Part shown: positions 54,301-61,541 of the stretch, piece after piece
Numbering within the stretch: the first letter of the stretch is position 1
Layout of the letters: each line of letters starts with the position of its first letter
Source of the DNA: Kazachstania africana CBS 2517
Lineage: Eukaryota; Ascomycota; Saccharomycetes; Saccharomycetales; Saccharomycetaceae
Length of the DNA: 64,000 nucleotides
Direction: 5' to 3'
Assembly (NCBI RefSeq): GCF_000304475.1
Contig: NC_018941.1
Span: 558,001-622,000 of the forward strand
Translations under genes and position numbers: made by a program
Notes under the pieces: generated by a model
What the model saw: the letters and a program-made list of their open reading frames with translations, nothing else
Databases searched by the model: none
Told to the model about the DNA's origin: nothing

Positions 54301-57153
54301 AGAGCCATCCACTATTTGGCTATTTTCCGAAAGTTTTTTCGCTTTCAAGTATAATTCAGCAATATCATTTCCAACCCATTCATCGCTGACGCTAAATTTG
54401 CCAATATATTTATCTATTATGGATAATAAATCGGTGATGTCTCTATCAGGAGAGTTGACATATATTTCTGTAAATCTTGACCTTATACCGGAGGGTAAAT
54501 CACGTTTACCAACATCAGTTGCTGGGTTCATACATGCGAAAATCCTGAAATCAGGGTGAGCCTTAATTGGTTCAGCATCACCCTTTTCGGAAAGGAGAAT
54601 ACTTCTTGAATCGCTTTCTGTCAAGAGATCAGATATATTTTCTAATGTGTCTGCAGATGCTAAGTTAACTTCATCTAACAATAACCACTCCCCGTTTCTG
54701 ACTGCCTTTACCAACGAACCTTCGACAAAATTGAAAATAAACGCATTTTCAATGGAGGCAGACTGTAATTCAAACTTTTCAACCATAGCATGAAATTCTT
54801 CCCATTGACCTAGTAATACTTTTTTCTCGTCCAAATTCAATCTTCTTTTTTTTTCTTTTGCTTGATCTTGAACGTCCGCCATAGACTCTTTGTTTAGCAA
54901 AGTTTGAGCCATTTTATAAGCCTCTGTCCATAATTTAACTACATTTTTCCATTGATTTTTATTGAAGCATTTGTGCAACATTTTGTAAAACTTCTCATTC
55001 TTTTTCAATGAAAATGTCACAGCAAAGAGTGTTTCAAATGTTTCCTGGACTGGTACAGCTACTGTCTTAGAATTCACGGGCTTGTAACCACCAAGCAAAT
55101 CACCAGCTTCAGTTTGTTGGGAGACATTAATCACAGTTAATTTTTTATTCATGAGTTTGGCAACTTGCTGGACAACAGTAGTTTTACCAGTACCGGTTTC
55201 ACCAACTAGAAGAACGGGCTCTGTCATTTGGACAGCAACCGCAATTTGTTCCATTAATCTTAAAGAATGATTTGTTGTTGCAAAAGATGTAGAATTTACT
55301 GATTTTCTTTGGATCGATAAAGGAGATCTCTGAAGCGTTGCTCTACCAATCTTGAGATTGTCATCAAGCTCTTCCAGTTGTGGCACATGTTTATCTATGA
55401 AAAGTGAGATTCTTGACTCTGCAATTTCAAGAGATTCACCAATGCTATATATTAGTGGTTGAAGGGCTTTGAATTCAGAAATTGCAGCAGTGAAACAATC
55501 GGCAGCCTCTGCAAAAATAGAATCATATATCGATGATTCGATCAACTGGTCCGGTTTTATAATGTTATTATTGGTAAAAAGTGCTTGCAGGCGGTTACAT
55601 AGTTTCATTAAGTCTCTGGTCGAGACTATTCTTGCGTGGGCACCTCTATTTAAGGAGATAAACCTGGGGTCACCATAAATAGCCTTTACTCCCTCATATG
55701 AACGTATAAGTTTTGGAATCAATTGCGATAAGACTGGGTATCTTTGGCACAATATTTCCTTCAAATCATCAATGGTTGGTTCAATTAGATGAATAGCACT
55801 CCAAATTCTCAAACCAATAATATTTAGATTGAAGTTATTTTCCTCTTTATTTTCTTTGATTGTATCTTCACTTAGTCTGACAGTTGAAATTAACTGGAAG
55901 CCATTAGCTGCCTTCACAGTTTCGCCCCTTGATGGTATCGTCATTTCACGCTTCTCTAAAAGAGAAAGTAAAATGGACAAAACTTCTGTTGGGGCTTTAT
56001 CAATATCTTCAATGAGCACCCATCTTCCCTCTTTTACGGCAGTGGTCAAAACACCAGACCTCCATTCAAAAGTACCTGGTTTCTCACCTGACGTATAAGT
56101 ACCAAGGAGTAATTTAGCGTCCGTTTGTTCACCTAAATGGATTTTTACTATTGAATCATGGCATTGCATATACTTACTTAACTCGTTTATGATGAACGTT
56201 TTGCCTGAGCCAGCCTGTCCGACCAACATTACTGGTTCTGAATTTTGAACTTTTCTTGCTAAGAGACGTAATGTTGCAATAGTTTTCTCTGTAGGGACAA
56301 AAGTTAGTGGGTATTGTTTGATGTCTCTAATAGAATTGCCTCTTGGTACTAAGACGCCACAAATGGACACAACTCTATCATTTAATTCAGTAGGCTCAAT
56401 TAAAAAGTATTTTTTATTTGGTAAAAGTTCATGAACCTCAGGGACTTCTGGTAATCTTGTAAAATTTGAAAATCTCTTAGCTTCGTTAATTTCTAAAAAT
56501 TTATAATTGATGTTATTATCCAATTCATATGTACCTATTAAAGTGCCATCAGATGTGATATGAATGTCAAACATGCTGGTCAATGCAGCTTCACCAGCAT
56601 CTAAGAAAATGCCAAGGACTTTTAGTGCAATAAATTTTGTTAATTCAGACGGTTGGCTGCTAGAAATTAGTTTGTATAAAACGTCAGGTTTGATGAAGGA
56701 TTCGAATATATCTTTGTTATGATATAATAGTCTGAAATAAGATAATAAAATCGTGAAGATTTGGTTTTCATCTTGCGAGGATGGATTCTGTAATATTGTA
56801 ACAAAATGATCATTTTCTCTTTCTAAGAATTCTTCAATTAATGATGTAGCTTTTGGATACATCGTAATAATCCTGGATGATGATTCAAGAACCTTAACAG
56901 ATTCATTCTTGTCTAATTTTGTAGTCCAGTGCGCTAGTATCTCTAAAAATATTGTGTTATAGATGAATAAATATGCAGATGTATGCTTATCATTTAATGC
57001 TATTTGAGATAGCTTGATTAAATTTTCAGTTGCGGAAGAACTGAAATCAAATTCAAAATGGTGCTTTAATGCTTCAGAAGGGAAAGTAGAATTGAAAAGG
57101 TTGTATCTTTCCTTAATGGCTTCTAAATCTAAAATGACACGATCGTGTGACAT
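42352..57153 (-). CDS. MDN1: Midasin, giant AAA-ATPase of 60S ribosome biogenesis
   Basis: 4,933 residues in one uninterrupted frame (S. cerevisiae 4,910). Six AAA modules are visible by their P-loops: GQAGSGKT (about 310), GETGTGKT (645), GPTSAGKT (1075), GETGCGKT (1361), GSPGVGKT (1738) and GPSNSGKT (2046); most have DE-type Walker B motifs (LLDEVNLA, VLDELNLA, LLDEISLA, LLDEMNLA). The sixth has VLDNANLC instead, so it is probably not catalytic. A long helical linker (about 2350-4040) and an Asp/Glu-rich tract (about 4050-4630) lead to the MIDAS domain with DNSKSMS near 4728, which binds the UBL domains of Ytm1 and Rsa4. It removes these factors from pre-60S particles in the nucleolus and nucleoplasm. 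It is essential and diverges from REX3. Confidence 0.98.
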   Translation of the reverse strand: MSHDRVILDLEAIKERYNLFNSTFPSEALKHHFEFDFSSSATENLIKLSQIALNDKHTSAYLFIYNTIFLEILAHWTTKLDKNESVKVLESSSRIITMYPKATSLIEEFLERENDHFVTILQNPSSQDENQIFTILLSYFRLLYHNKDIFESFIKPDVLYKLISSSQPSELTKFIALKVLGIFLDAGEAALTSMFDIHITSDGTLIGTYELDNNINYKFLEINEAKRFSNFTRLPEVPEVHELLPNKKYFLIEPTELNDRVVSICGVLVPRGNSIRDIKQYPLTFVPTEKTIATLRLLARKVQNSEPVMLVGQAGSGKTFIINELSKYMQCHDSIVKIHLGEQTDAKLLLGTYTSGEKPGTFEWRSGVLTTAVKEGRWVLIEDIDKAPTEVLSILLSLLEKREMTIPSRGETVKAANGFQLISTVRLSEDTIKENKEENNFNLNIIGLRIWSAIHLIEPTIDDLKEILCQRYPVLSQLIPKLIRSYEGVKAIYGDPRFISLNRGAHARIVSTRDLMKLCNRLQALFTNNNIIKPDQLIESSIYDSIFAEAADCFTAAISEFKALQPLIYSIGESLEIAESRISLFIDKHVPQLEELDDNLKIGRATLQRSPLSIQRKSVNSTSFATTNHSLRLMEQIAVAVQMTEPVLLVGETGTGKTTVVQQVAKLMNKKLTVINVSQQTEAGDLLGGYKPVNSKTVAVPVQETFETLFAVTFSLKKNEKFYKMLHKCFNKNQWKNVVKLWTEAYKMAQTLLNKESMADVQDQAKEKKRRLNLDEKKVLLGQWEEFHAMVEKFELQSASIENAFIFNFVEGSLVKAVRNGEWLLLDEVNLASADTLENISDLLTESDSRSILLSEKGDAEPIKAHPDFRIFACMNPATDVGKRDLPSGIRSRFTEIYVNSPDRDITDLLSIIDKYIGKFSVSDEWVGNDIAELYLKAKKLSENSQIVDGSNQKAHFSIRTLTRTLLYACDIVHIYGLRRALYDGFCMSFLTLLDQTSEKLLLPIIEEYTLGRLKNARSVLSQVPPSPGLDYVQFKHYWMEKGHEQLIAQPHYIITPFVEKNMLNLVRATFSKRFPILIQGPTSAGKTSMIKYLADITGHKFVRINNHEHTDLQEYLGTYVADDTGKLCFREGVLVEALRKGYWIVLDELNLAPTDVLEALNRLLDDNRELFIPETQEVVHPHPNFMLFATQNPPGLYGGRKVLSRAFRNRFLELHFDDIPQDELEIILRERCQIAPTYAKKIVEVYRQLSIERSASRIFEKKNSFATLRDLFRWALRDAVGYEQLASNGYMLLAERCRNPQEKITVKRVLEKVMKVKLDMDTYYASLEDKELESQDSVIWTKGLRRLAVLVSSCLKNNEPVLLVGETGCGKTTICQLLASFLGKQLITLNAHQNTETGDILGAQRPVRNKAEVQTKLIHLLQDLLQEHHEKDLNTLLEKFKNFDKSAISTEDLSSVKTLQDNMNALFEWCDGPLIHALKTGNLFLLDEISLADDSVLERLNSVLEPERSLLLAEKGTSDSLICAEPGFQFLATMNPGGDYGKKELSPALRNRFTEIWVPSMENFNDVSLIVQSRLKTELKHLEKAIVSFSEWFGKKFGGGDATNGIISLRDILAWVEFVNSTYDGTSNEYTLLVHGASMVFVDTLGTNNTAYLAEDEENLNKLKRECIKQLSKFACQDLTPSIQSEFALEVVENSIQIGPFKLSRYNKNGQAASFNMRAPTTSSNLMRVVRALQVHKPVLLEGSPGVGKTSLITALAELTGNSLTRINLSEQTDLIDLFGSDVPGEKSGEFVWQDAPFLRAMQQGHWVLLDEMNLASQSVLEGLNACLDHRGEAYIPELDRSFACHPNFLVFAAQNPQYQGGGRKGLPKSFVNRFTVVYVDMLKTEDLLLISQHLYPNMEAELSGKMIQIMSVLEEEVSKKKKWGTLGAPWEFNLRDALRWLKLLTKASISSEMDVLDFVDIIVKQRFRTEKDKDQAESIINAIFGAYQKNENYHSITADYVQFNREISARNPLYHFSTTDRLIPLECNISVYESALRCINNNWPLILVGPSNSGKTSIVTYLASIVGQKVSIFSMNSDVDSMDIIGGYEQVDMVRKISFIIDELKPLLREILTKKLMEHGQHYDVLTIGLELLQFINQNIITAKTYSLFEMAFQQFYSTLQDNACLSKIASEIVALSKIVETDVSVKFEWFNGMLVKAVEQGHWLVLDNANLCSPSVLDRLNSLLETNGTLLINECSQENGEPRILKPHPNFRLFLTMDPKYGELSRAMRNRGIEVFVDNLKERASSFDALSLGYKCNKETRGRAEIDQYFGSLHLNNLKEKRPLKNFIPAHISAFQSFSKIHDVILNSRGSISVESLLGILPINELSEVQQWVTNISNNRSFEQTALLEHMNEILNFLVENKIVHRINDISLVSESNIYSIIDKAQDNLSTQPLFPLLNVYVLPMIEKISKNICSPEPLYLFASARVLLNSIDTLKQINLRSLQGKLTELSYIELSAAATNGRQVKLVPRIPIFSFLCKLVDQLLYSFSNIPLFEQTKTYQEFWNLLTVIESALETASLKDEARLRVYKELFEEWCNIARSEGLQVTEFSEICRAFEDTLRLQRGQSITLLWEAFRGKYPSTRHAWNVLTEVAALSDKFDKVRKCQFAESYASIATLTEFFRTIFDDTLKDESNVNRDIISTLEKGIDELQTISSKFLRKRKHFFMKEFDNLLRLLYHSRDVPQDLFIGLGALSSMSTRQMIKYSNEEHVYPPIFDLLWVESDGAYQSFVTSLFTSQYFESIISKSNQFGDFSGGHIQQTLLDAKLLLSSTIKSSKFILNDQSAVSGSILMKWINRIVSIHTKLDIDVIPLEKVRSIVLESTESYFSEVFQNYLLPAIELCSDVQSMASLGKAWILFGVSLITLYAPDVPYDPALHDYVIHDIFSKQKTYSDELANTWIAIREVINGDQNMFTERFIKTVHATDAPAKPKIYRPDESVDSLFDEWSAFLVSTVSKDQVFSLLSATDTWNRMTEGRFDMFQQNTSNFLRRLEGAHMFFADLNDIFAGYVLSVKFGFELLKQSKTEMLKETDISSLWSINPLILSSTELINECFNELIEYSKKAKVDNTSTENILLFFMQLFKAHKNDISLLPCFDATLQSLYSRWSIRRMRAEKESESQERTFKYEGTNDDFEAGLRELFPDYEESLDFDEHASSDPESEMHLMYYAISRQYTDTFNDEAQDDFTDILKKGSKIANLLVSESKKFKSHKLDNSHLTAVLNILSNEIASFEQNPDMKKLDFYRDSSVFESQKAASVIDSIWKIVYGYLNEWPEHATLNELSRICEEFLEYPASTPIYKQLQKLEQVYTFMAEWERYASSQVSLGNCIRDITDLIVSWRRLELHTWNGLFNSEDEKLKQKTGKWWFYLYETIIAANAAKPDTILIENNTQLVSSLNIFFSKSTYGEFVSRLELVEAFSKHLQLLNLSQSAVAHILNNVISFYGQFKPLILETLKNGRKALDKEMSEVILLASWKDVNIDALKESSRRSHNSLYKIVRKYRDVLSTAVQPLIEGGLSFIPGQKVVLQPLGLGSFPEFDLAAAKEMVIAIPGWDSRSSVLQNVDIVESNMNVYMTKLSNQKYPSLEVLAKEFGREADRLRDETPNVYSKDKKKLLASLRTQKSKLLSDALKELKRIGLKTNFREDIRKVQSTTSSILTNSVSFSLSSLQGSDLYFFKLLELLPRLRASAGNPAEDIPVLTIERGMAIAENLVFSLITTRAPLYELSQSYYSIKELRGSLENLCCSKGFIKPFSLNFSVNKLKHFCGWLPELINYALHTLAIIETSSAEQIDTTYLLEAKQTLNSFHSKMTNVKTLDSNASFLVSEFENFMINFIAKLNERRAPNTFFVYDTLLKWIYDHNISNTDFTNQLEEVKLQDIDQAFRKVYTSVVLSFQKLMELGYESVEESEDKWLQTTSKQLMKYVKILTSSSVLKNLEAASQLLDENDISSSKADFVRAIVTFTLPVINKYFMTTRCILEKVRSYYVTTSHGTYILSNILLNLAKNGLCSPEPPSEEVEDNNLHEGTGLGDGEGAQNNSKDIEQDEDLTEDAQTANKDQKEKDEFDEEDEKDDAVEMEGDMAGEMEEASDQEDKDDDDELDDEDELDKQIDNIDDDDPNAIDEKMWNEEAEDDSKEKNSDKNLDSKNDDEDIQASENKNDDDDLNKEKDQEGTNEESNAPDGPEEQGEDQEDQEDQNSADEENDVGEQEDEVRADDEGQELDTNVPETETMDLPDVMDLDGGSEDDEEENGSENIEDNESPDESDDNLDNTEANDISDVEQQNEDMESEEMTEQEGLEMDQDENSNDMEDQEMNPDDVTENEDHDMENTNDSEEELDEGKFDEHQKADEDQENNAEGLAGIGNGIDEENVDTDAATQQQSGSKGEGADAKDVEEQEDIGASGETMNTYQDDKENNDEQDTNESSRQEAKEALKQLGDSLKEYHRRRQEIKEATNNEDEKTQEPLASQRPDEFEHAEGANTENDTQALGAASKEQLQTVDEDMAIDDDEDRMNDKDLNEKEDYEMVDEESVVEEKENELEETSEADNAGQNNLNKGVFAGVGRETEEDLLDPNNNNTLKNNAYEDELDELMDKIDLDAKENEINEEAPTRTIEESRDIWRKSEISTADLVSRLGEQLRLILEPTLATKLRGDYKTGKRLNMKRIIPYIASQFRKDKIWLRRTKPSKRQYQIMIALDNSKSMSESKCVKLAFDSLCLVSKTLSQLESGGLSIVKFGEHFREVHKFDQQFSNESGAKAFQWFDFKDTKTDVERLVAESIKIFERGRLLGNNNSDQWQLEIIISDGICENHETIKRLVRRAREKKIMLVFVIIDGISSNESIMDMNQVTYVPDQYGNQQLKINKYLDSFPFEFYVVVHDISELPEMLSLILRQYFTDLASS

Positions 57154-57506
57154 ATTTGGTTCAGATTATTTTGATATGAAAATAATGAGGGTCTAATAAG
57201 GAGATACAAAAATAGCTTTGAATGAATTTAGATATAGGAAAAAGGTTGATAATAATTTGAAGAATGTAAATCACTATTCCCCTCGGATACCACTAAGAAT
57301 TAGCTGAATGGGTAGCTTTAATTTGAATATGTTAAGTACGTCTATAAAATTTTTTTACATTTTCATCTCATCTCATCGCTTAAAATTTTTATCGTAAGTA
57401 ATGACTAAAACCATTTATTTTGATTAAGCTAAGAGACGGCTACAAGAGTTTGTGATGAGTTTGTTGAGCTGTTACTGACATCTCGATTGAGATAGAGAAT
57501 AGAAAC
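57154..57506. other. 0.35-kb divergent promoter region (MDN1 / REX3)
   Basis: AT-rich DNA between two divergent starts. TCATCTCATCGCT near 57364-57376 resembles the PAC element (GCGATGAGMT, reverse complement) of ribosome-biogenesis promoters, with AAAATTTTT tracts (RRPE-like) beside it at 57379-57391. Both genes act in RNA or ribosome maturation, so this pairing is expected. Confidence 0.6.
57368..57377 (-). promoter_or_regulatory. PAC-type element for ribosome-biogenesis genes
   Basis: The minus strand reads GCGATGAGAT, matching the PAC consensus GCGATGAGMT bound by Dot6/Tod6. An A/T tract similar to RRPE follows within about ten bases. It lies about 215 bp upstream of MDN1 and 130 bp upstream of REX3. 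Confidence 0.7.
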
Positions 57507-58700
57507 ATGAGAAATATATTGAGACCTTTAGATCTCAAAGTACAACCTGTGCAGTTCCAGGAAAGGCACAAGGTTCTGGAAAAACTGTACAAGCAATTAG
57601 AAAGATGTAAAAAGAAAGCGACAAAGGATTCACTGATCAAACTGTCAACTAATTTGGAAGCGTCGGTGGCTAAGCGTAGCTCCTCTTCCCAAAGCTATAA
57701 ATTCAACATGAGTGTTGTTCTTCGTGATTTGTTGAAGTATAAAGGAGATCTAAGCAAGATTACTATCGCGGGAAAGCTGTTAAGACCAACTAAAAAGGTA
57801 GAAGGTGCTACCAAAAGTAAAGATGATGTTATGAAAGCGTTAAGGTCGTTATTAGTTGATGTAGATCTGTTAAAGAAGCATGGGTACATAATGTCAGAAC
57901 AAGAAACAACGGATGAAAATTCGGAACCAATTTACAGGGTATGTGCTAGATGTAACACGAAATTTGAACAGGATAAAATATTAGAAAAGACACTTTGTAC
58001 CTACCATCCAATGAAGAAACAATACAATCGCGAAACAAAAATGTATGTTTATCCATGTTGTGGTGAGACCACATCCTCGACATCATTCTTAAGACTGGGA
58101 TGTAAAAATTTCGAGTATCATGTGTTTAAGGGAGAAAAGTACTGTGATTTGAGGAAAATATCAGAATTTCTGACGACAGAAAAATTTGAAGGTAACGAAA
58201 ATGTACTCTCTTTAGATTGTGAAATGGCGTTCACCACTATGGGGTTTGAAATGATCAGATTGACCATTATTGATTTCTTCACGTCCCAGATAATATTCAA
58301 CGAAATAATCAAACCAATGGGAAAAGTTATTGATCTAAATTCTGACTTCAGTGGTGTTCATGTAATTCCAGGAGATTCTCTAACATTTAATGGGACTATG
58401 GAGAAGATACTTCGCCCTGACTTAATTAACAAGAACTCTATCTTGATTGGGCATGGCTTTGAAAATGATCTGAACGTGATGAGAATAATTCATAATAGGA
58501 TTATTGACACGGCAATATTATATTCTAATGGCAGGCTCAAAATGTCCTTGAAAAACTTAACTTTCGAGGTCTTGAGTGAGAAAATTCAGACTGGAGAGCA
58601 CGACAGTACAGAAGATGCTCTTGCTACGATGAACATAATAAAAAAGAAGCTTGGGATATCGCTGGACCAGATTAAGTGGGATGGTATTGAACAGAAGTAA
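57507..58700 (+). CDS. REX3: Rex3, DEDDh 3'-5' RNA exonuclease
   Basis: 397 residues (S. cerevisiae about 404). The C-terminal DEDDh domain (about 230-390) has the first motif LSLDCEMAF (about 233-241), HGFENDLNVMRIIHNRIIDT for the middle acidic residue, and HDSTEDALATM with the histidine and last aspartate. N-terminal to it, CARCNTKFEQ ... CTYHPMK ... YPCCGE (about 150-195) is a cysteine/histidine cluster likely to bind zinc, typical of Rex3/Rex1-like enzymes. Rex3 trims the 3' end of MRP RNA and acts with Rex1 and Rex2 on U5 snRNA and RNase P RNA. The gene sits beside MDN1, as YLR107W does. Confidence 0.96.
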   Translation: MRNILRPLDLKVQPVQFQERHKVLEKLYKQLERCKKKATKDSLIKLSTNLEASVAKRSSSSQSYKFNMSVVLRDLLKYKGDLSKITIAGKLLRPTKKVEGATKSKDDVMKALRSLLVDVDLLKKHGYIMSEQETTDENSEPIYRVCARCNTKFEQDKILEKTLCTYHPMKKQYNRETKMYVYPCCGETTSSTSFLRLGCKNFEYHVFKGEKYCDLRKISEFLTTEKFEGNENVLSLDCEMAFTTMGFEMIRLTIIDFFTSQIIFNEIIKPMGKVIDLNSDFSGVHVIPGDSLTFNGTMEKILRPDLINKNSILIGHGFENDLNVMRIIHNRIIDTAILYSNGRLKMSLKNLTFEVLSEKIQTGEHDSTEDALATMNIIKKKLGISLDQIKWDGIEQK

Positions 58701-59614
58701 AATGTGGGCATTTTGTAATATATTTAATATTCGGCATATAATATATATCATTTATAATCAATCTTCATAGCATTTAAACAATCAAATTTAATTCATAACA
58801 CTTCTTTTATGGCTGGCAATTTACAGGCGACGTAAAGCCCTAAGTGAGGGACTGTGACGCTGAAGCGAGTGTGATGTTAGTGGTGAATTAATAAATAATG
58901 TTAATAATCTTCTCCTGATTAGCATATGAAACTATTTCGTATTGGTTCCTAGGTACAGAAAGATGTTTGATTTATATATATATATATGCGTGTATGTGTT
59001 TTGATTCGACTTTCTTTCTTTGGCGGGTTTCTTCTTTCATGTTTCTGGATATGCCATATCAACCTATGAAGGGGTAGTTATACTATTGAAGCTCAAATGA
59101 TCATAAATATGCCGCTGGACTCTTTTAGCTATGTCTTCTTCCTGATTCGATGAAACGTTGAATTCTCAGTTGATTGTATTAATATTTAAAGCAACCACTG
59201 TGACTTCAATCCGAATTTGTTATATTTTTGACAGACAAGGCTCTCTTTTGACAAAAAAACAAACTAAATATTAAAAACTTAGCCTAGCAAAGATACGGCA
59301 AAAATTTTGAAAACTAAATCCAGTCAGGCATGATACTGAAATATTACGAATATCCTCTTCTTGTGATAATGATGCCTCTCACTATACTTTGATACAAAGA
59401 TTCAAATACAACGGCAAGAAATGTTCATTGTCATACATATGAAGGAGCTGAGATGCTGCAACTTTTATTACCGCAAGGATACCATTATTAGGCATCAATT
59501 ACATGAGGACATACGTTCCTATTACATCAAGCTCAAATATCTGATGATTATAATTTTGGGGATGTCACGTGATAGGTAATATCTGATATGGTCTGAATTT
59601 TTTTTCTAAAATCT
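58701..59614 (+). other. 0.9-kb intergenic region upstream of U6 snRNA
   Basis: The REX3 3' region with ATATAT tracts (58737-58749, 58974-58986) and then the U6 upstream region. CACGTG at 59566-59571 is 44 bp before U6. No coding frame is credible. Confidence 0.55.
59566..59571. promoter_or_regulatory. CACGTG E-box 44 bp upstream of U6 snRNA
   Basis: GTCACGTGAT, a full Cbf1-type site. A second CACGTG lies at 59858-59863 on the other side of the gene. Cbf1 is the usual reader of such sites in yeasts; role here unknown. Confidence 0.5.
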
Positions 59615-59725
59615 GTTTACGGATTAGCGTCCGTAGACATTTGGTCAATTTGAAACAATACAGAGATGATCAGCAGTTCCCCTGCATAAGGATGAACCGT
59701 TTTACAAAGAGATTTAATTTGTTTT
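59615..59725 (+). ncRNA. SNR6: U6 spliceosomal snRNA
   Basis: About 111 nt, near-identical to S. cerevisiae U6 from position 26 to 100: GACATTTGGTCAATTTG, ACAGAGA (59660-59666), the catalytic AGC triad (59672-59674), the internal stem-loop and CAAAGAGATTT. The 5' stem differs in sequence but keeps nine pairs (GTTTACGGA with TCCGTAGAC, six-base loop), so changes are compensatory. A T run of eight (59722-59729) ends it, as for Pol III. Position between REX3 and YLR108C equals that of SNR6 in S. cerevisiae. U6 pairs with U4, U2 and the 5' splice site and carries the catalytic metals of the spliceosome. Confidence 0.98.
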
Positions 59726-59729
59726 TTTT
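59722..59729 (+). terminator. Pol III terminator of U6
   Basis: Eight consecutive T at the U6 3' end, giving the 3' oligo-U bound by La and Lsm2-8. Confidence 0.85.
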
Positions 59730-59846
59730 GGTATACTTAATGGATGAAGTATGATAGTTGGAACTTGTCAGCAATCAAAGAGGAAGCTTGTCTTCTTAAC
59801 AGAACCATCACTTTATTTCATCTAATGAATATTTTTTTATGTCTCG

Positions 59847-59857
59847 TGTTCAACCCG
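59847..59857 (+). promoter_or_regulatory. Downstream B-block-like element of U6
   Basis: TGTTCAACCCG agrees with most of the tRNA B-block consensus GGTTCGANTCC. It lies about 118 bp after the U6 terminator, the place of the extragenic B block that recruits TFIIIC to SNR6 in S. cerevisiae. CACGTG directly follows it at 59858-59863. Confidence 0.6.
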
Positions 59858-59931
59858 CACGTGAAGTAATAATTGCATGCAAAATGGATACGACAATAAT
59901 ATTATTAAACTAATGGGTAAATAAATAATTT

Positions 59932-61389
59932 TTATATAAAATCGAGAGTTTTATGGTATTCTTTGACACCACAGAATGAATCTATCTTAATAGCAATCAG
60001 AATGAGCGCATTATTTTTGACACCTAATTTCCAACAAGAATTTTTCAAATATAATTTCAAACCAGGTGAATAGTTTAAATTTTGAATATTTGTAACGTCA
60101 ATAACGTTTTCATTGAGAGCAGAATCATTGATCAATTGGCAAATGTTACGACAGGAAATATCATTAACTTTTAAATCCGAGATGTTTATGCATGCGGGTA
60201 AAATCAGATGTTCTCTAGTAGTCGAATCTTTTGAGTTGGAAATCTTGTATTTGAATTTATTCAAGTCGATATTGTTTCCTTTTAAAAGCTTCGTAAATTT
60301 TTCCTCAAATTGTATCAAAGAAGAACCTACAATATCAATGTGGATAATTTTATTAGCTTTATTAAAAATGATAGTATTTTCATTTGAATTTAATTGAAAG
60401 ATTAGTTCTCTAGGGAAAGCGTCTATGTACGGTCTCATATACTTGACAATATTCCAGGTAATATTTTCTTTTTTCTTTGAAACTTTGAATCTTTTATTGA
60501 TGTGCTCATTTTCATTTGTAGGGGAAGAAGAGGAAGACGAAGGAGTTGTGCAAACTTTTGCGTAAGAGTAATCTTCACAAGAGGTCCTATTAGTCACATT
60601 TTTTATACCATGGCTTCTATCGTCATCTATTTTCAATTGCAGACCACGGATGGCGACATCATTCAAATTTATGAGGATCTCTTCTTGAATTTCGTCATTT
60701 ATCATCGGATTAAGATTAGTCATACAATTAATTAATCTTTGTTCCAAATTTAACAATCTGTAAAACTTACATTCTTTGAGTAGGGATTTTCTTTTCTCTG
60801 TAGATAGTTTCAAATCGTAACCATATAATAAGTTTAAGATATCTTGGAAATATTCCGATGATCTTTCAATATAAATCGGCAAAGATGAATTTGATTTCAA
60901 TCTACCAATTCCATTTCTTTCGATTGTAGTAAAATAAGTGTTAGTTAATACGTAGAAATAGTTATTTGAATCACCTTGGTTTTGGAAAAGATGCTTTGGT
61001 ATTTTGAATGATTTACCACCGATATTAACAAAATAGTAATCAATTTTTTTCAATGAATCTGACAATTTTAACAATTTATAATGGATAGCGTCTAGAAACA
61101 CATTTAAAAATTCTAATTCGTCTTCTATGGTCAGACAATAGCCTTGCCAATAACGCAATATTGTTCTAAATGATCTTTCATCTCTATCGACATGAATAAA
61201 ATCTGTCGATGGATCATTATTGAAATGATTAGTAAATAAATTTGGCGAATCAAAATTCAGTAATTTCCCTGACACTTTAAAATTTTCATTATTGATTTGA
61301 ATATTATAGATTTTGGCTACCGGTAAAAAGTGAGATGATAATGGTATATCATTAGATTTTTCAGTTTCCATTGTAATTAGACATTCCAT
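59932..61389 (-). CDS. BTB/POZ-type protein of the YLR108C/YDR132C family
   Basis: 485 residues, the place and length of YLR108C in S. cerevisiae, whose duplicate is YDR132C. Two tandem KCTD-like BTB segments appear: residues about 28-110 (YNIQINNENFKVSGKLLNFD ... DRDERSFRTILRYWQGYCL) and about 115-210 (YYFVNIGGKSFKIPKHLF ... YFQDILNLLYGYDL). A Ser-rich spacer (about 280-300) separates a C-terminal domain of unknown role (FPRELIFQLNSNENTIIFNK). These proteins are nuclear in S. cerevisiae and have no assigned function; BTB domains usually make protein contacts. Which of the two duplicates this represents cannot be settled from sequence alone. Only 200 bp separate its stop from U6. Confidence 0.88.
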   Translation of the reverse strand: MECLITMETEKSNDIPLSSHFLPVAKIYNIQINNENFKVSGKLLNFDSPNLFTNHFNNDPSTDFIHVDRDERSFRTILRYWQGYCLTIEDELEFLNVFLDAIHYKLLKLSDSLKKIDYYFVNIGGKSFKIPKHLFQNQGDSNNYFYVLTNTYFTTIERNGIGRLKSNSSLPIYIERSSEYFQDILNLLYGYDLKLSTEKRKSLLKECKFYRLLNLEQRLINCMTNLNPMINDEIQEEILINLNDVAIRGLQLKIDDDRSHGIKNVTNRTSCEDYSYAKVCTTPSSSSSSPTNENEHINKRFKVSKKKENITWNIVKYMRPYIDAFPRELIFQLNSNENTIIFNKANKIIHIDIVGSSLIQFEEKFTKLLKGNNIDLNKFKYKISNSKDSTTREHLILPACINISDLKVNDISCRNICQLINDSALNENVIDVTNIQNLNYSPGLKLYLKNSCWKLGVKNNALILIAIKIDSFCGVKEYHKTLDFI

Positions 61390-61533
61390 TCCATAAACGA
61401 GTTAAAAAGAGATAATACGGTGAGAGTGAGTGTAAAAAGTTATTTGATATTAGTATTGTTATAGGTATTAATGTTAACTTAATTGGTTTACTAGTTGCCT
61501 TTAGATATATAAATGTGACATCGAGTGTTGGAA

Positions 61534-61541
61534 TTACTAAT
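61534..61541 (+). promoter_or_regulatory. Yap1-type site TTACTAAT (distal) upstream of AHP1
   Basis: Perfect match to the Yap1 response element TTACTAA, about 860 bp before AHP1. AHP1 is peroxide-induced through Yap1 in S. cerevisiae. The distance makes this one less certain. Confidence 0.35.

Noticed and set aside
59564..59571. GTCACGTG as a possible centromere CDEI
   Set aside because: The neighbouring sequence is not an 80-90 bp AT-rich block followed by a TTCCGAA element; U6 snRNA lies there instead.
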